NCBI GenBank assembly: GCA_026004195.1
Contig: BPIQ01000002.1
Coordinates: 434,001 to 498,000, forward strand
Length of the DNA stretch: 64,000 bases
Reading direction: 5' to 3'
Source of the DNA: Candidatus Binatia bacterium
GTDB lineage: Bacteria > Desulfobacterota > Binatia > HRBIN30 > BPIQ01
Part shown: piece by piece, positions 8,520-17,634 of the stretch
How the letters are laid out: the number at the start of each line of letters is the position of its first letter
How positions within the stretch are numbered: the stretch's first letter is position 1
The notes under the pieces: generated by a model
Seen by the model: only the letters and a program-made list of their open reading frames with translations
Told to the model about the DNA's origin: nothing
Databases searched by the model: none
Translations under genes and position numbers: made by a program

Positions 8520-9296
8520 ATGGGTCCCGCCGTATCCGAGGCGTTGCTGCGTGCCCGCGACCTTTCTCTGGGTTACGGCGGCGTTCCGGTCCTCCGCGAC
8601 GTGGAGCTCGAGGTGCGCAGAGGAGAGTTCTGGTTTCTCCTCGGTCCGAATGGCGTCGGCAAAACCACGTTCCTCCGGGCCGTGCTCGGGCTCGTCCCGC
8701 CGATGGCCGGGACACTCTGGCGTCACCCCGAGCACGCCCGAGTCGACCGTATCGGCTTCGTTCCCCAGAGGGCCGAGCCCAACCCGAATCTTCCCACGAC
8801 GGTCGAGGAGTTCGTCGGTACGGGGCTCGCGGGGGTGCGCCTCGCGAAAACCGAGGAAGCGGCCAGGATTTCCCGGGCTCTTCGTACCACCGGGCTCGAC
8901 GAGCTGGCGAAAAAGAGCTTCTGGACGCTCTCGGGCGGCCAGCGCCAGCGGACGCTTCTCGCGCGGGCGCTCGTGCGAAATCCCGAACTCGTCCTGCTCG
9001 ACGAGCCCACGGCCGGCCTGGACCTCCCGGCGGAGGAGAGCTTGCTGCTTTTTCTCTCCGGGCTCCACCGGCGGGGCTACACGCTTCTCGTCGTCACCCA
9101 CGACGTCGACATTGCCGCCCGCTTCGCGACCCACGTGGCCCTCTTTTTCGCTGGCGGCGTGGTGGCAGGCCCGGCCCGCGAGGTCCTGACCCACGATCAC
9201 CTCTCGCGGGCTTACGGCGTGGACGTCGAGATCGAGTACGACGCGAACGGGACGGCGGCCGTTCGCGTGCGTCGGGAGAACGCGAGGCCACGATGA
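8520..9296 (+). CDS. znuC: metal ABC transporter ATPase (ZnuC type)
   Basis: A 258-residue ABC ATPase: Walker A GPNGVGKT (42-49), Q-loop PQRAEP, signature LSGGQRQR (137-144), Walker B LVLLDEP followed by TAGLD, and the switch His in VVTHD. The C-terminal segment (HLSRAYGVDVEIEYDANGT) is the extension typical of metal-type (Mnt/Znu) ATPases. It energises uptake with the permease at 9293; the start is 3 bases after the substrate-binding protein stop and the end overlaps the permease start by 4 bases (ATGA), so the three are one translational unit. Confidence 0.88.
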   Translation: MGPAVSEALLRARDLSLGYGGVPVLRDVELEVRRGEFWFLLGPNGVGKTTFLRAVLGLVPPMAGTLWRHPEHARVDRIGFVPQRAEPNPNLPTTVEEFVGTGLAGVRLAKTEEAARISRALRTTGLDELAKKSFWTLSGGQRQRTLLARALVRNPELVLLDEPTAGLDLPAEESLLLFLSGLHRRGYTLLVVTHDVDIAARFATHVALFFAGGVVAGPAREVLTHDHLSRAYGVDVEIEYDANGTAAVRVRRENARPR

Positions 9297-10138
9297 TCGA
9301 GGAATTTCTCCGTTCCTGGCACCTTTTCCGCTACAGTTACCTCGCCGGCTGGCTCATCGGCGGCGTGCTCTCGCTCGTCGGCGTGCTCGTCGTCGGCCGC
9401 AACCAGATCTTCATCGGCGCGGCGGTCTCGCAGGCGTCGATGCTGGGCATCGCGCTCGGGCTCTGGCTTTCGAGTCTCTGGGCGGCCGCCGAATCCGAAT
9501 CGTTCGTCGCGGTCGTCGGTGGCGTTTTCGCCGTCCTTGCCGCGCTCCTCGTCGGGCGAACGGGCGGCGGGGCGGAAAGACAGGACGAGGCGATGACGGG
9601 TTGGGTCTTCCTTTTTGCCGCGAGTTTTTCCGTCCTCGTCCTCGCGCGGAGCCCCCACGGGCTCGAAGAAGTCCACCGGCTCGTCTCGAGCAGCATCATC
9701 GGCGCCGGACGGACGGACGTCTTCGTTCTCGGGGCCATGTTCGCGGTCACGGTCGGACTCGTGGCATTCGGAGGGAGGAGGCTTCTGCTGCTTCTCCTCG
9801 ACCGCGAAATGGCGGCGGCGGTGGGGCTGCGCGTGGGTCTCTGGGAGACGCTTCTTGCGGTGTGGCTCGGGACGACGATCGGATTCTCGATCCGGATCGC
9901 AGGAATGACCTACGCCTTCGGCTGCCTCGTCCTGCCGGCTCTCGTGGCCCGCAACCTCTCCCGGACCGCTCGGGGCATGCTCTGGTCGGCCCCGCCGATC
10001 TTTTTCGCCGCCGGCCTTTCGGGATTCGTGCTCGCGAACTCGTACGACCTGCCTCCCGCGCAGCTCACCGTGGCGTTGTTGGCTCTGGCTTTTGCCGCGA
10101 CCCGGGTCGTTGTATGGATGCGGGCGTCCAACGCGTGA
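9293..10138 (+). CDS. znuB: metal ABC transporter permease (ZnuB type)
   Basis: A 281-residue inner-membrane protein of the ABC-3 permease family with about eight hydrophobic segments. Recognisable are VSQASMLGIALGLW near residue 43, the DREMAAAVGLRVG coupling-helix region and the segment SIRIAGMTYAFGCLVLPALVA, all conserved in zinc/manganese permeases. The ATG at 9293 overlaps the ATPase stop. It closes the operon; the next 280 bases contain hairpin repeats. Confidence 0.88.
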   Translation: MIEEFLRSWHLFRYSYLAGWLIGGVLSLVGVLVVGRNQIFIGAAVSQASMLGIALGLWLSSLWAAAESESFVAVVGGVFAVLAALLVGRTGGGAERQDEAMTGWVFLFAASFSVLVLARSPHGLEEVHRLVSSSIIGAGRTDVFVLGAMFAVTVGLVAFGGRRLLLLLLDREMAAAVGLRVGLWETLLAVWLGTTIGFSIRIAGMTYAFGCLVLPALVARNLSRTARGMLWSAPPIFFAAGLSGFVLANSYDLPPAQLTVALLALAFAATRVVVWMRASNA

Positions 10139-10164
10139 GGACGCCGTGCCCGAACGTCCAAATC

Positions 10165-10359
10165 GGAGGGACCCGCTCTGTCGGGTCCGCATCCATTCAT
10201 GACACCAACCGTGATCGGACATGCCATGGTTCCCCGCCCCGCCCCCGGGACGCGACGGAGCGCGTCCCTCCGAATCACATCGACGGCGCCACGTCGATCC
10301 CTGGATGCGAACGGTCGTCGTTCTTCCGCCACACCGGAGGAGACGGAGCGCGTCCCTCC
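10165..10359. repeat. REP-like hairpin array 1
   Basis: Fills the gap between the zinc permease and the membrane protein. One forward ACCCG-type hairpin (10165-10188, loop CTCTGT) is followed by a reverse ACGCG-type copy (10248-10271) and a degenerate reverse copy (10336-10359). The stems are complementary within each intact copy. See the finding on the hairpin family. Confidence 0.85.
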
Positions 10360-10418
10360 CGGTAGCCGTGGTCGTCCATGGTAAGAACTTCCTTGTCGAG
10401 CGCGATCCAGGTCGGTGA

Positions 10419-11648
10419 ATGACGGTCACGCCGCTCGTCGAACAGCTCGCCGACCCGTGCGTGATCGTGGGTCTCCTCCTGTACGTGCCGTTTGCCCTCT
10501 GGCCCCTTCTGGCCCTGGCCCGCTCGCCGGACCCGTGGCGGATCGGATGGACGGGAGTCGCTCTCGTCGCGGGCCTCGTCGTTCTCCTCCAGCGCTTCAC
10601 GGATACTCCGCCCTTCGTCTACCCGGACGTTCCCGTCACGATGGGTGTGATGGCACAGGACCGCCCCCCGTGGCTCTGGCTCTGGCTCGAGCAAAGAACG
10701 ATCGCCGGCGCAGGTTGGAACGCGCTTCCCTGGTACCTTTTCAACCGTGCCACGGGAACGTACCTCGGCGAGCGCGTGGTAGGCCTCTTCTGGTACGCGG
10801 TTCTGGTCCTCGCGGTCGGAGCCTCGGCACCCCGGCGGGGCGTGCCGCTTGCGCTCGCTTTTCTCTTCACTCCTCCCGTTCTCTGGCTTTCTCGTCATGC
10901 GATGGGAACCGAAATCCTCGCCCAACAGGTGGCGCTCCTCGCGGCGCTCGACCGACTCCGTCGAGGCCGCCTCTGGTTCGCCCCGCTCGCGGGCCTTTTG
11001 ACGGGAGCGCTGCAATACACCTACGTGGCCGCCCGCGTGGTCGTCCTGTATCCGGCTCTCTGGCTCTGGAAGAGGCCCCTGCGGGCGCTCGTCGTGTATC
11101 TGGTTTTCGCGCTCGCGTGGGCGCCGATGTGGGCCGTGGCGCGACGGACGAACCAGGCACCTCCGCTCCGGGCGCTTCCGGGAAAGACGGACCTCTGGAC
11201 GCCGCTCACGCTCGGCAAGGTCCGGGCGAGTTTCGGATCTCTCTTCAAGACGCCCGTGCCCGGAAGCTGGGGGGCCTTTTCCTACCCGGGTGCGCAGACG
11301 ATCCCCCGTACGGCCTGGGCCGCGGTTGCAGGCGGGGCGCTTTTCGGGGGTTGGCGCTACCTTCCGGCCGCTTTTCTGGGGCTCGCGCCGGACCTCGTCG
11401 GTCCCGGCGGAGGCGTGAGCCACCGGCAGATGATGGTCCACGTCCCGCTCCTTTTCGTTGCCTCGAGCGGGCTCGCCCGCCTGCCGCGGCTCGTGACCGG
11501 GGCGGTTTCCGTCGCCGTGGCGGCCGAAGGGATCTCGATCTGGCTCGGCGAGTCCTTCTGGCGCCGCGCGGTCGAACTTCGCCCGCCCCCGGGTGGCTTC
11601 TACCCGTGCGCGACTCCCGAGCCCCCGAGGTGGTGTCCGGGCGCGTGA
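10419..11648 (+). CDS. polytopic membrane protein of unknown function
   Basis: A 409-residue protein with about ten hydrophobic segments spread over its whole length (for example VGLLLYVPFALWPLLALA, VALVAGLVVLL, ALAFLFTPPVLWL, ALVVYLVFALAWAPMWAVA). Periplasmic-looking loops are rich in Trp, Arg and Pro (DRPPWLWLWLEQRTIAG). The arrangement recalls GT-C fold glycosyltransferases and dolichyl-phosphate-mannose type enzymes, but the acidic DxD/ExD motif in the first loop is not clear, so no function is claimed. It stands alone between two hairpin arrays. Confidence 0.6.
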   Translation: MTVTPLVEQLADPCVIVGLLLYVPFALWPLLALARSPDPWRIGWTGVALVAGLVVLLQRFTDTPPFVYPDVPVTMGVMAQDRPPWLWLWLEQRTIAGAGWNALPWYLFNRATGTYLGERVVGLFWYAVLVLAVGASAPRRGVPLALAFLFTPPVLWLSRHAMGTEILAQQVALLAALDRLRRGRLWFAPLAGLLTGALQYTYVAARVVVLYPALWLWKRPLRALVVYLVFALAWAPMWAVARRTNQAPPLRALPGKTDLWTPLTLGKVRASFGSLFKTPVPGSWGAFSYPGAQTIPRTAWAAVAGGALFGGWRYLPAAFLGLAPDLVGPGGGVSHRQMMVHVPLLFVASSGLARLPRLVTGAVSVAVAAEGISIWLGESFWRRAVELRPPPGGFYPCATPEPPRWCPGA

Positions 11649-11827
11649 GAGAGAGCCCCGGCGCGTGCTTCGAGGATTTTTCCCCTGCGCATGATCTGTT
11701 CGGTCGGACCTTCGACGATAGCCACGTGATACGAAACGAGGCGAATCCGAAGAACACCGTGCGGACCTTCCGGGCCGTGAAGAGCCCTGAGACGTGCATG
11801 CGGCGGCCGCGCTCGTCCCCGCCCCCC

Positions 11828-12308
11828 GGACGCGACGGAGCGCGTCCCTCCGCGTCGAAGCGGTCGTCGGAGGGCCACGGGATCGCGAAAAAATCCCCGG
11901 TCGCCCGAATTTCGCCCGAAAAAATTCAATGAAATCAGAGCCTGCGATGGCGCGGGCGGAATTTTTTCACACGCTCCACGCTCTGTCGTGGCCATGGTCG
12001 CGGAGAACACCGGCGGTGATCGTGGTCGTCGACGTTATTGCGAGCCGGTATCTCGAAGGCGAACGATCACGTCGATCCCCACCCCCGGACGCGACGGAGC
12101 GCGTCGCTCCGGCGGATGTGCCCGGTACGTGCCGACCTCCACGCGACGTTTCGAACGTGCGGTCGGAGGGCCACGCTCTGTCGTGGCCGTGTTCGCGAAT
12201 GGCACCGGTGGTGATCGTGGTTGCCCGCGTTCTTCCGAGCCGCCGTCTCGAACGCGAACGGCCACGTCGCCATCCCCACCCCCCGGACGCGACGGAGCGC
12301 GTCGCTGC
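11828..12308. repeat. REP-like hairpin array 2, one copy interrupted by a MITE
   Basis: The 715-base gap 11649-12363 has no gene. It holds a reverse ACGCG hairpin (11828-11851), a forward CCACG hairpin split by the MITE at 11880-11976, reverse copies at 12087-12110 and 12285-12308 (last bases changed from CCCTCC to CGCTCC/CGCTGC), and a forward copy at 12165-12188. Confidence 0.85.
11880..11976 (+). mobile_element. 97-bp MITE-like element, copy 1
   Basis: Ninety-seven bases flanked by CACG on both sides (11876-11879 and 11977-11980), inserted into a hairpin of the form GGAGGGC-CACG-CTCTGTCGTGG. Ends: GGATCGCGAAAAAATCC on the left and, on the opposite strand, GAGCGTGTGAAAAAATTCC on the right, an imperfect terminal inverted repeat around GTGAAAAAATTCC. 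No coding capacity. The ends resemble those of the IS1182 element at 38037-39680, so that transposase could move it. Confidence 0.7.
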
Positions 12309-12363
12309 GTTTCCTTGACCAGGGCTTCGCTCACGGTCTAATCGTGCCCCCAGGCTTCCTGCC

Positions 12364-15300
12364 ATGGCCGAGGAACCTCCCCTTCGCGTCACGACGTCGC
12401 GGCATTTCCTTTCGTGGCTCCACGATTCGCGACTGAGCCTGGCCTTCACGACCTACCAGACGAACCGGCTTTTTCTCGTGGGCCTCAAAGCCAACGGCCG
12501 TCTTTCGGTCTTCGAAAGGCACTTCGAACGGCCCATGGGCCTTTTCGCGCAGGACGACCACCTCTACATGAGCACCCGCTACCAGATCTGGCGTTTCGAG
12601 AACGCGCTCCCCCGGGGCGAAGAGTACCGGGGTTACGACCGACTCTACGTGCCGAGAGTCGCCTACACCACCGGGGACCTCGACGTTCACGACCTGGCCG
12701 TCGACGGCGAAGGTCGCCCCGTGTTCGTCAACACGCTCTACAGTTGCCTGGCCACGACGAGTTCCCGCTACAGCTTTCGCCCCATCTGGAAGCCGCCGTT
12801 CATCTCTCGCCTCGCGCCCGAGGACCGCTGCCACCTGAACGGGCTTGCGATGGCCGAGGGCAGGCCCGCCTACGTGACGACCGTGAGCCGCTCCGACGTC
12901 GTGGCCGGCTGGCGCGAGCGGCGACACACGGGGGGCTGTGTCATCGACGTGGAAGACGACGAGATCGTTCTCGAGAGCCTCTCGATGCCTCATTCCCCCC
13001 GCGTCTACCGCGATCGGCTCTGGGTCCTGAACTCGGGCACCGGAGAGCTCGGCTACGTGGATCGGCGGGCGGGACGTTTCGAGCCCGTGGCGTTCTGCCC
13101 CGGCTACCTGCGAGGGCTTGCTTTCTACGGGAACTGGGCGCTCGTCGGCCTTTCCAAGCAAAGGCGCGAGCGAACGTTTTCCGGGCTGGCCCTCGACGAC
13201 CGGCTCAAAGAAAAAGACACCGAAGCACGGTGCGGCCTCTGGGTGATCGACCTCCGCACGGGCAACGTGGCGCACTGGCTCGAGCTCGAAGGGGTGGTCA
13301 TCGAGCTCTACGACGTGGCGGTGCTGCCGGGAGTCCGCTGTCCCATGGCGCTCGGCTTCAAGACGGACGAGATCCACCGCCTGATCACGATCGAGGAAGA
13401 GTCGGGGCCGCGATTCGAGCCCGTGCGGACCGCGGACGACGACGCCGCGGCGCAAGCAGGAGGAACGTCGCCCCCTTTCGCCGCGGGGGGCGCGGCTGAA
13501 AAGGCCGGAGCGCCCGCGCCCCCCGAGTACCGGCGCGCCAACGAGCTCGCGCGAGCGAAGCGCTACGAGGAAGCGGCCGCCCTCTACGAAGAAGGGCTCC
13601 GTGTCGAGCCTCTTCACGTGAACTCCCACGTGAACCTCGGCACGGTCCTCTACCGGCTCGGACGGCGGGAGGAAGCCCTGCGGTGCTGGAAGCGCGCCCT
13701 GGAGATCGACCCGGCTTGCGCGCGCGCGCACGGGAACCTCGCGCGGGCGGCGAACGAAACAGGGGATCTTCGCGCCGCGGTCGATCACTGGCAACGCGTG
13801 CTGCGGATCCGCCCCGACGACGTCGAGTCGCGAACGGAGCTCGCCACCGCGCTCGCATCGCTCGGCAGGGCGGCCGAAGCCGAGAAGGAGGCACGCGAGG
13901 CCGTCCGCCGAGCCCCGACGAACGCCCGCGCCTGGAACGTGCTCGGCGCCGTCCTCTCCCTCGCGCAGAAGCACGCGGAGGCCCTCGCCCACTTCGAGAA
14001 GGCGGCCGAGGTGGACCCGACGCTCTTCGTCGCACACCTGAACCGTGGCATTTCCCTCGAAGCGCTCGGCGACATCCCGGGGGCCCGCGACGCCTTCGGC
14101 CGCGCCCTGACCCTGCGTGACGAACCCCTCCTTGCCCTCCGCCGGGAACTCCTCTGCCCGCCCGTTTTCGAAAGCTCGCGGGCCATCGACCAGTACTACG
14201 AACGGGTCCGGACGGTCCTCGAGCTTTTTGCGCGGCGCGGGGGGCTCAGGCTCCCGCTCGAGCACGTGCAGACCTCGCGGGCGGAAATTCCCTTCCAGTG
14301 GGCGTATCTGGGACGGGACGACGTCGAGCTTCGAAAGGCCTACGCCGAGCTCTTCCGGGCAAGTTTCTCCGGGGTCGACCCCGCCGACCACCGCCCCTCG
14401 GGTCCACCGTGGCGCGTGGGTTTCGTCGTGACGTCGACGCACGAGGGCGTTTTCCTTCGCTGCATGGGAGGCATCCTGGATCGGCTCGACCGGAAAAAGT
14501 TCCGCGTGGTCGTGGCTTGCCCTCACGGGGGAGAAAGCGTCGTGAGACGCGGGCTCCGCAATCCGGAGACGGAAGTCCTGGCCGCTGCCTCTGCGGTTCG
14601 ACCATGCGCTCGCCGTGCTGCGCGACGCGAGGCTCGACCTGGCCTACTTCTGGGAGGTCGGAACCGATGCGACGAACTACTTCCTGCCTTTCTGTCGCAT
14701 CGCGCCGGTGCAGTGCACGGGCTGGGGATGGCCGGTCACGAGCGCCGCGCCGGAACTCGATTATCACTTGACCAGCGAACCTCTGGCTCCGCCGGGCACG
14801 GAGCGCTTTTTCTGCGAGCGACTCGTGCGCCTCCCCCACCTGCCGGCATTCATGCAAAAACCCCCGGGCGTGCCCTGGCGCCCGGCGCCTCTCGCAAGCT
14901 TCGGTCTTCCCGAAGCACGGCGGCTCTACCTCTGCACGCAGAACCTGCGCAAAGTCCACCCGGACATGGACTTCCTCGTCGAAGGAATTCTGCGGGGAGA
15001 CCCCGGGGGCATCGTGGCCTTCGTCCACGACACCTCGCCGCTTTTCGGGGAACTCCTCGAGCGGCGCTGGCAACGAACGCTCGGGCCTTACCGCGACCGC
15101 CTCTTCCTGGTGCCCCGTCAGTCCCCGGACCGCTACACCCGGCTTCTCGCCTCGGCCACGGTCGTTCTCGACACGATGTACTTCGGCGGCGCGAACACCG
15201 CCTACGACGCTTACCTGGCCCGGGTTCCGGTCGTGACCCTCGAAGGCGCGGAACCTCGCGCTCGGTATACCTCCGCCCTCCACGCGCAGGCGGGCGTCGA

Positions 15301-15487
15301 GGGCCTCACGGCCCGGAGCCCCGAGGAGTACGTCGAGACCGCCGTGCGCGTGGCCACCGACCCGGAGCTCCGATCCGAGATCTGCGAGCGGGTGGCGCAA
15401 GGAGTGGAGCGCATCTTCGAGCCGCCCGAGGCCGTGCGACAGCTCGAGACCTTTTTCGAGCAGGCCCTCGGCGGCCGCGGGTTGTGA
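12364..15487 (+). CDS. TIGR03032/DUF4915 - TPR - GT41-like glycosyltransferase fusion (frameshifted)
   Basis: About 1,040 residues if one frameshift is repaired. Residues 1-350 match the TIGR03032/DUF4915 beta-propeller-like family (FLSWLHDSRLSLAFTTYQTN near the start). A linker leads to roughly six tetratricopeptide repeats (about 385-600), then a C-terminal region like the SPINDLY/O-GlcNAc transferase (GT41) fold (LAYFWEVGTDATNYFLPFCR; ATVVLDTMYFGGANTAYDAY). The reading frame breaks at 14580-14581: removing one G restores PLPLRFDHALAVLRDARLD. The total length is a multiple of three plus one, consistent with a single inserted base. It may be a recent pseudogene or an assembly error. Probable role: protein or glycan glycosylation with TPR-guided substrate binding. 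Confidence 0.75.
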
Positions 15488-15507
15488 TCCGCCCCGCGGG
15501 CGTAATC

Positions 15508-15905
15508 GGAGGGCCACGCTCTGTCGTGGCCTCGGTCGCCGACGGCGTGACGTCGACCGCCGGATGCGAACGGCCGCCCTTTTCCCGCCACGCCCCCCGG
15601 ACGCGACGGAGCGCGTCCCTCCGCCTGGCCGTGGTCGCGGATGCCGGGGATGTCGATGGTCGAACACGAACGGCCGCGTCGATTTCCCCGCCCCGCCGGA
15701 CGCGACGGAGCGATGCGGCGTTTCGCCCAGCGAATCGGAGGGCCACGCTTTGTCGTGGCCGTGTTCGTGCGCGCCACGTCCCCCCACCCCGGGACGCGAC
15801 GGAGCGCGTCCCTCCGGCGGTCCGTGTGAGCGATGAAACGCCGCGCCGTTGCAAACGCGAATCACACGTTCATCCCCCGCCCCGCCGGACGCGACGGAGG
15901 ACAAC
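15508..15905. repeat. REP-like hairpin array 3
   Basis: Gap between the glycosyltransferase gene and the Cys-rich protein. Forward CCACG hairpins at 15508-15531 and 15737-15760 (loop CTTTGT in the second), reverse ACGCG hairpins at 15599-15622 and 15792-15815, and truncated reverse copies at 15698-15713 and around 15886-15900. Confidence 0.85.
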
Positions 15906-15906
15906 G

Positions 15907-16311
15907 CTACGGCGAAACCGAAGGCGTCGGCGTGGGCGGGAGCCCGAAGCCGCACTCTTCGACGAAACAGCGGCGGGCCTGCCGAACACAGCCGCGGAGG
16001 TCACGACGGAACTGCTTGCGTTGCTCGCCCAGGCAACGGCGGAGCGCCTGCCGGGCTCTCCGGCACTCCGGCGCGCGCAGACGCGCACCTTCCGCACAGG
16101 CCGTCTGAACCCGTTCCCGCAAGGGCCGGCAGACCGAACGGTTCTGCCGAAAAGCCTTCCGCGACACCGCAAAGCACGCCTGGCGCCCCGCGGAGCACCG
16201 CTTCGCGCACTCGTAGCGGGAAACACCGTCGGGCTTGTCGCTCGCACCCGAGGAGACGGCCGCGAACAAGAATGCCGAGAACAGGGCCGCAGGAAAGGCT
16301 CTGGAAATCAC
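15907..16311 (-). CDS. small Cys-rich secreted protein
   Basis: A 134-residue protein started at the GTG at 16311, which gives a clean signal peptide (SRAFPAALFSAFLFAAVSSG). The mature part has ten cysteines in about 85 residues (ECAKRC, QAC, SVC, TAC, PEC, RRC, RGC, RRC, EEC) spaced 3-13 apart among many Arg and Ala, then a short PTPTPSVSP tail. It looks like a disulphide-stabilised helical protein or a cell-surface peptide. The frame stays open to an ATG at 16515 that would add 68 residues without a signal peptide at the start. No family recognised. The Pro/Thr tail is shared in style with other secreted proteins here. Confidence 0.5.
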   Translation of the reverse strand: MISRAFPAALFSAFLFAAVSSGASDKPDGVSRYECAKRCSAGRQACFAVSRKAFRQNRSVCRPLRERVQTACAEGARLRAPECRRARQALRRCLGEQRKQFRRDLRGCVRQARRCFVEECGFGLPPTPTPSVSP

Positions 16312-16562
16312 GCGAAGTCCGGAAAGAAACCCCCGCCAGGCGGAATTTCGGGCGAAAGAACCCGAGAGAGCCCACAGGCCACAGTGCGGGCGAGGCGTCT
16401 TTTCGGGTTCGCCGGCGTTCCGGGGCGACCTTTCCGGCAGGCGAAGCACCAACTTCTCTTGTTTCCTCCTCGACTTCGAGGCTACACGAGAAGCGAACCG
16501 AAGGCGACCCTCCACGAAAAACGAGCGAGCGCAGGCCGGCCGCGAAGAGAAAAGGAGCTGCG

Positions 16563-17498
16563 ATGACCCGTACGATCGAACTTCCCGACTGGATGGACGG
16601 CGTCGACCCGAGCCAGATCGGATTCCCCTTCGAGCTCGACCGCTCCCTTTACCGAAAGCGCACCGGCATCGTGTACAAGAAGACCGAGAGCGGCCCCCTC
16701 GAGCTCGATGCCTACTGGCCGGCCGAGGGCGGCCCCTTCCCCGTCGTCGTGATGATCCACGGAGGCGGATGGGCCACGGGAGGCCGGTTCCAGATGGGCC
16801 TCACCAAATGGGCAGGCTACCTCGCGTCGGGAGGTCTCGTCGTTTTCTCGATCGACTACCGGCTCGCGCCTCGAGCCCGTTATCCCGAACCCTTCGTCGA
16901 CTGTCTCGACGCGATGGACTGGACCGTGGAACACGCCTCGGAGTTCCAGGGCGACCCCGAGCGATTGGGCCTCTGGGGAGACTCGGCCGGGGGACATCTC
17001 GCGCTTCTTGTCGCCCTCACGCAGACGAGGCCCGACTTCGAGGGCCCCCGAATGCGGTCGGAGAGCTGGCGACTGCGGGCAGTGGCCGCTCTCTATCCAC
17101 CGACGGACCTCCTCCGGCTTCACCGTAGCGAAGAGCGCGCACGCCGCGAGACGACCGTCGTACGGAATTTTCTCGGCGTGGATCCCGAGAATGCCCCCGA
17201 GCTCTGGCGAGAGGCTTCGCCGATCGAGCAGATCCACCCGGCCGCACCGCCGATTCTCGTCCTGCAGGGCACGCGCGACCTGCTGGTACCGCACCGGCAC
17301 ACCGAAGAGTTCGTCGCGCGGCTCCGCTCGGCAGGAGTGCCTTGCGAATTCCACCTCCTCGAGGGAGGTCTCCACGGTTTCGACCGCGTCGCCGCGGGGC
17401 CCGAAGCGCAAAGGCTGGTCGAGCGAACCCGTGATTTTCTCCTCGAAAAGCTGACCGCGCCTTCCCGGGAGACAGGGGATTCCCGGGCCGGCAGCTGA
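16563..17498 (+). CDS. alpha/beta hydrolase (esterase/lipase, HSL-like)
   Basis: A 311-residue hydrolase of the hormone-sensitive lipase type: oxyanion motif HGGGW (66-70), nucleophile elbow GDSAGG with Ser141, an Asp in GTRDLLVP near residue 242 and a His in GGLHGF near residue 273 complete the triad. No signal peptide, so cytoplasmic; it likely cleaves short-chain esters, possibly lactones or carbamates. The ATG at 16563 follows AAAAGGAGCTG, a good ribosome site. It is monocistronic and converges with the F420-type oxidoreductase at 17635. Confidence 0.88.
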   Translation: MTRTIELPDWMDGVDPSQIGFPFELDRSLYRKRTGIVYKKTESGPLELDAYWPAEGGPFPVVVMIHGGGWATGGRFQMGLTKWAGYLASGGLVVFSIDYRLAPRARYPEPFVDCLDAMDWTVEHASEFQGDPERLGLWGDSAGGHLALLVALTQTRPDFEGPRMRSESWRLRAVAALYPPTDLLRLHRSEERARRETTVVRNFLGVDPENAPELWREASPIEQIHPAAPPILVLQGTRDLLVPHRHTEEFVARLRSAGVPCEFHLLEGGLHGFDRVAAGPEAQRLVERTRDFLLEKLTAPSRETGDSRAGS

Positions 17499-17634
17499 AG
17501 AAAGTCGGCTCCGATTCCTTCGCCCCGGGCGAAGTATATCTCGGCTCGAGGTCTCGCCCTGCTCGTCGACCCGAGCGATGCGTCATGCTCCCAGGATCGG
17601 CTTTGCCCCACCCTCTCTCTCCTGCTGTCACCGT

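Noticed and set aside
12331-14526. A 731-codon open frame antisense to the TIGR03032-TPR gene
   Set aside because: Same reason: antisense shadow of a GC-rich gene with recognisable TPR and TIGR03032 domains.
16331-16390. Sequence resembling the MITE interior (GGCGGAATTTCGGGCGAAAG)
   Set aside because: No terminal repeats or CACG duplication nearby; too short and diverged to call, although it may be a remnant.
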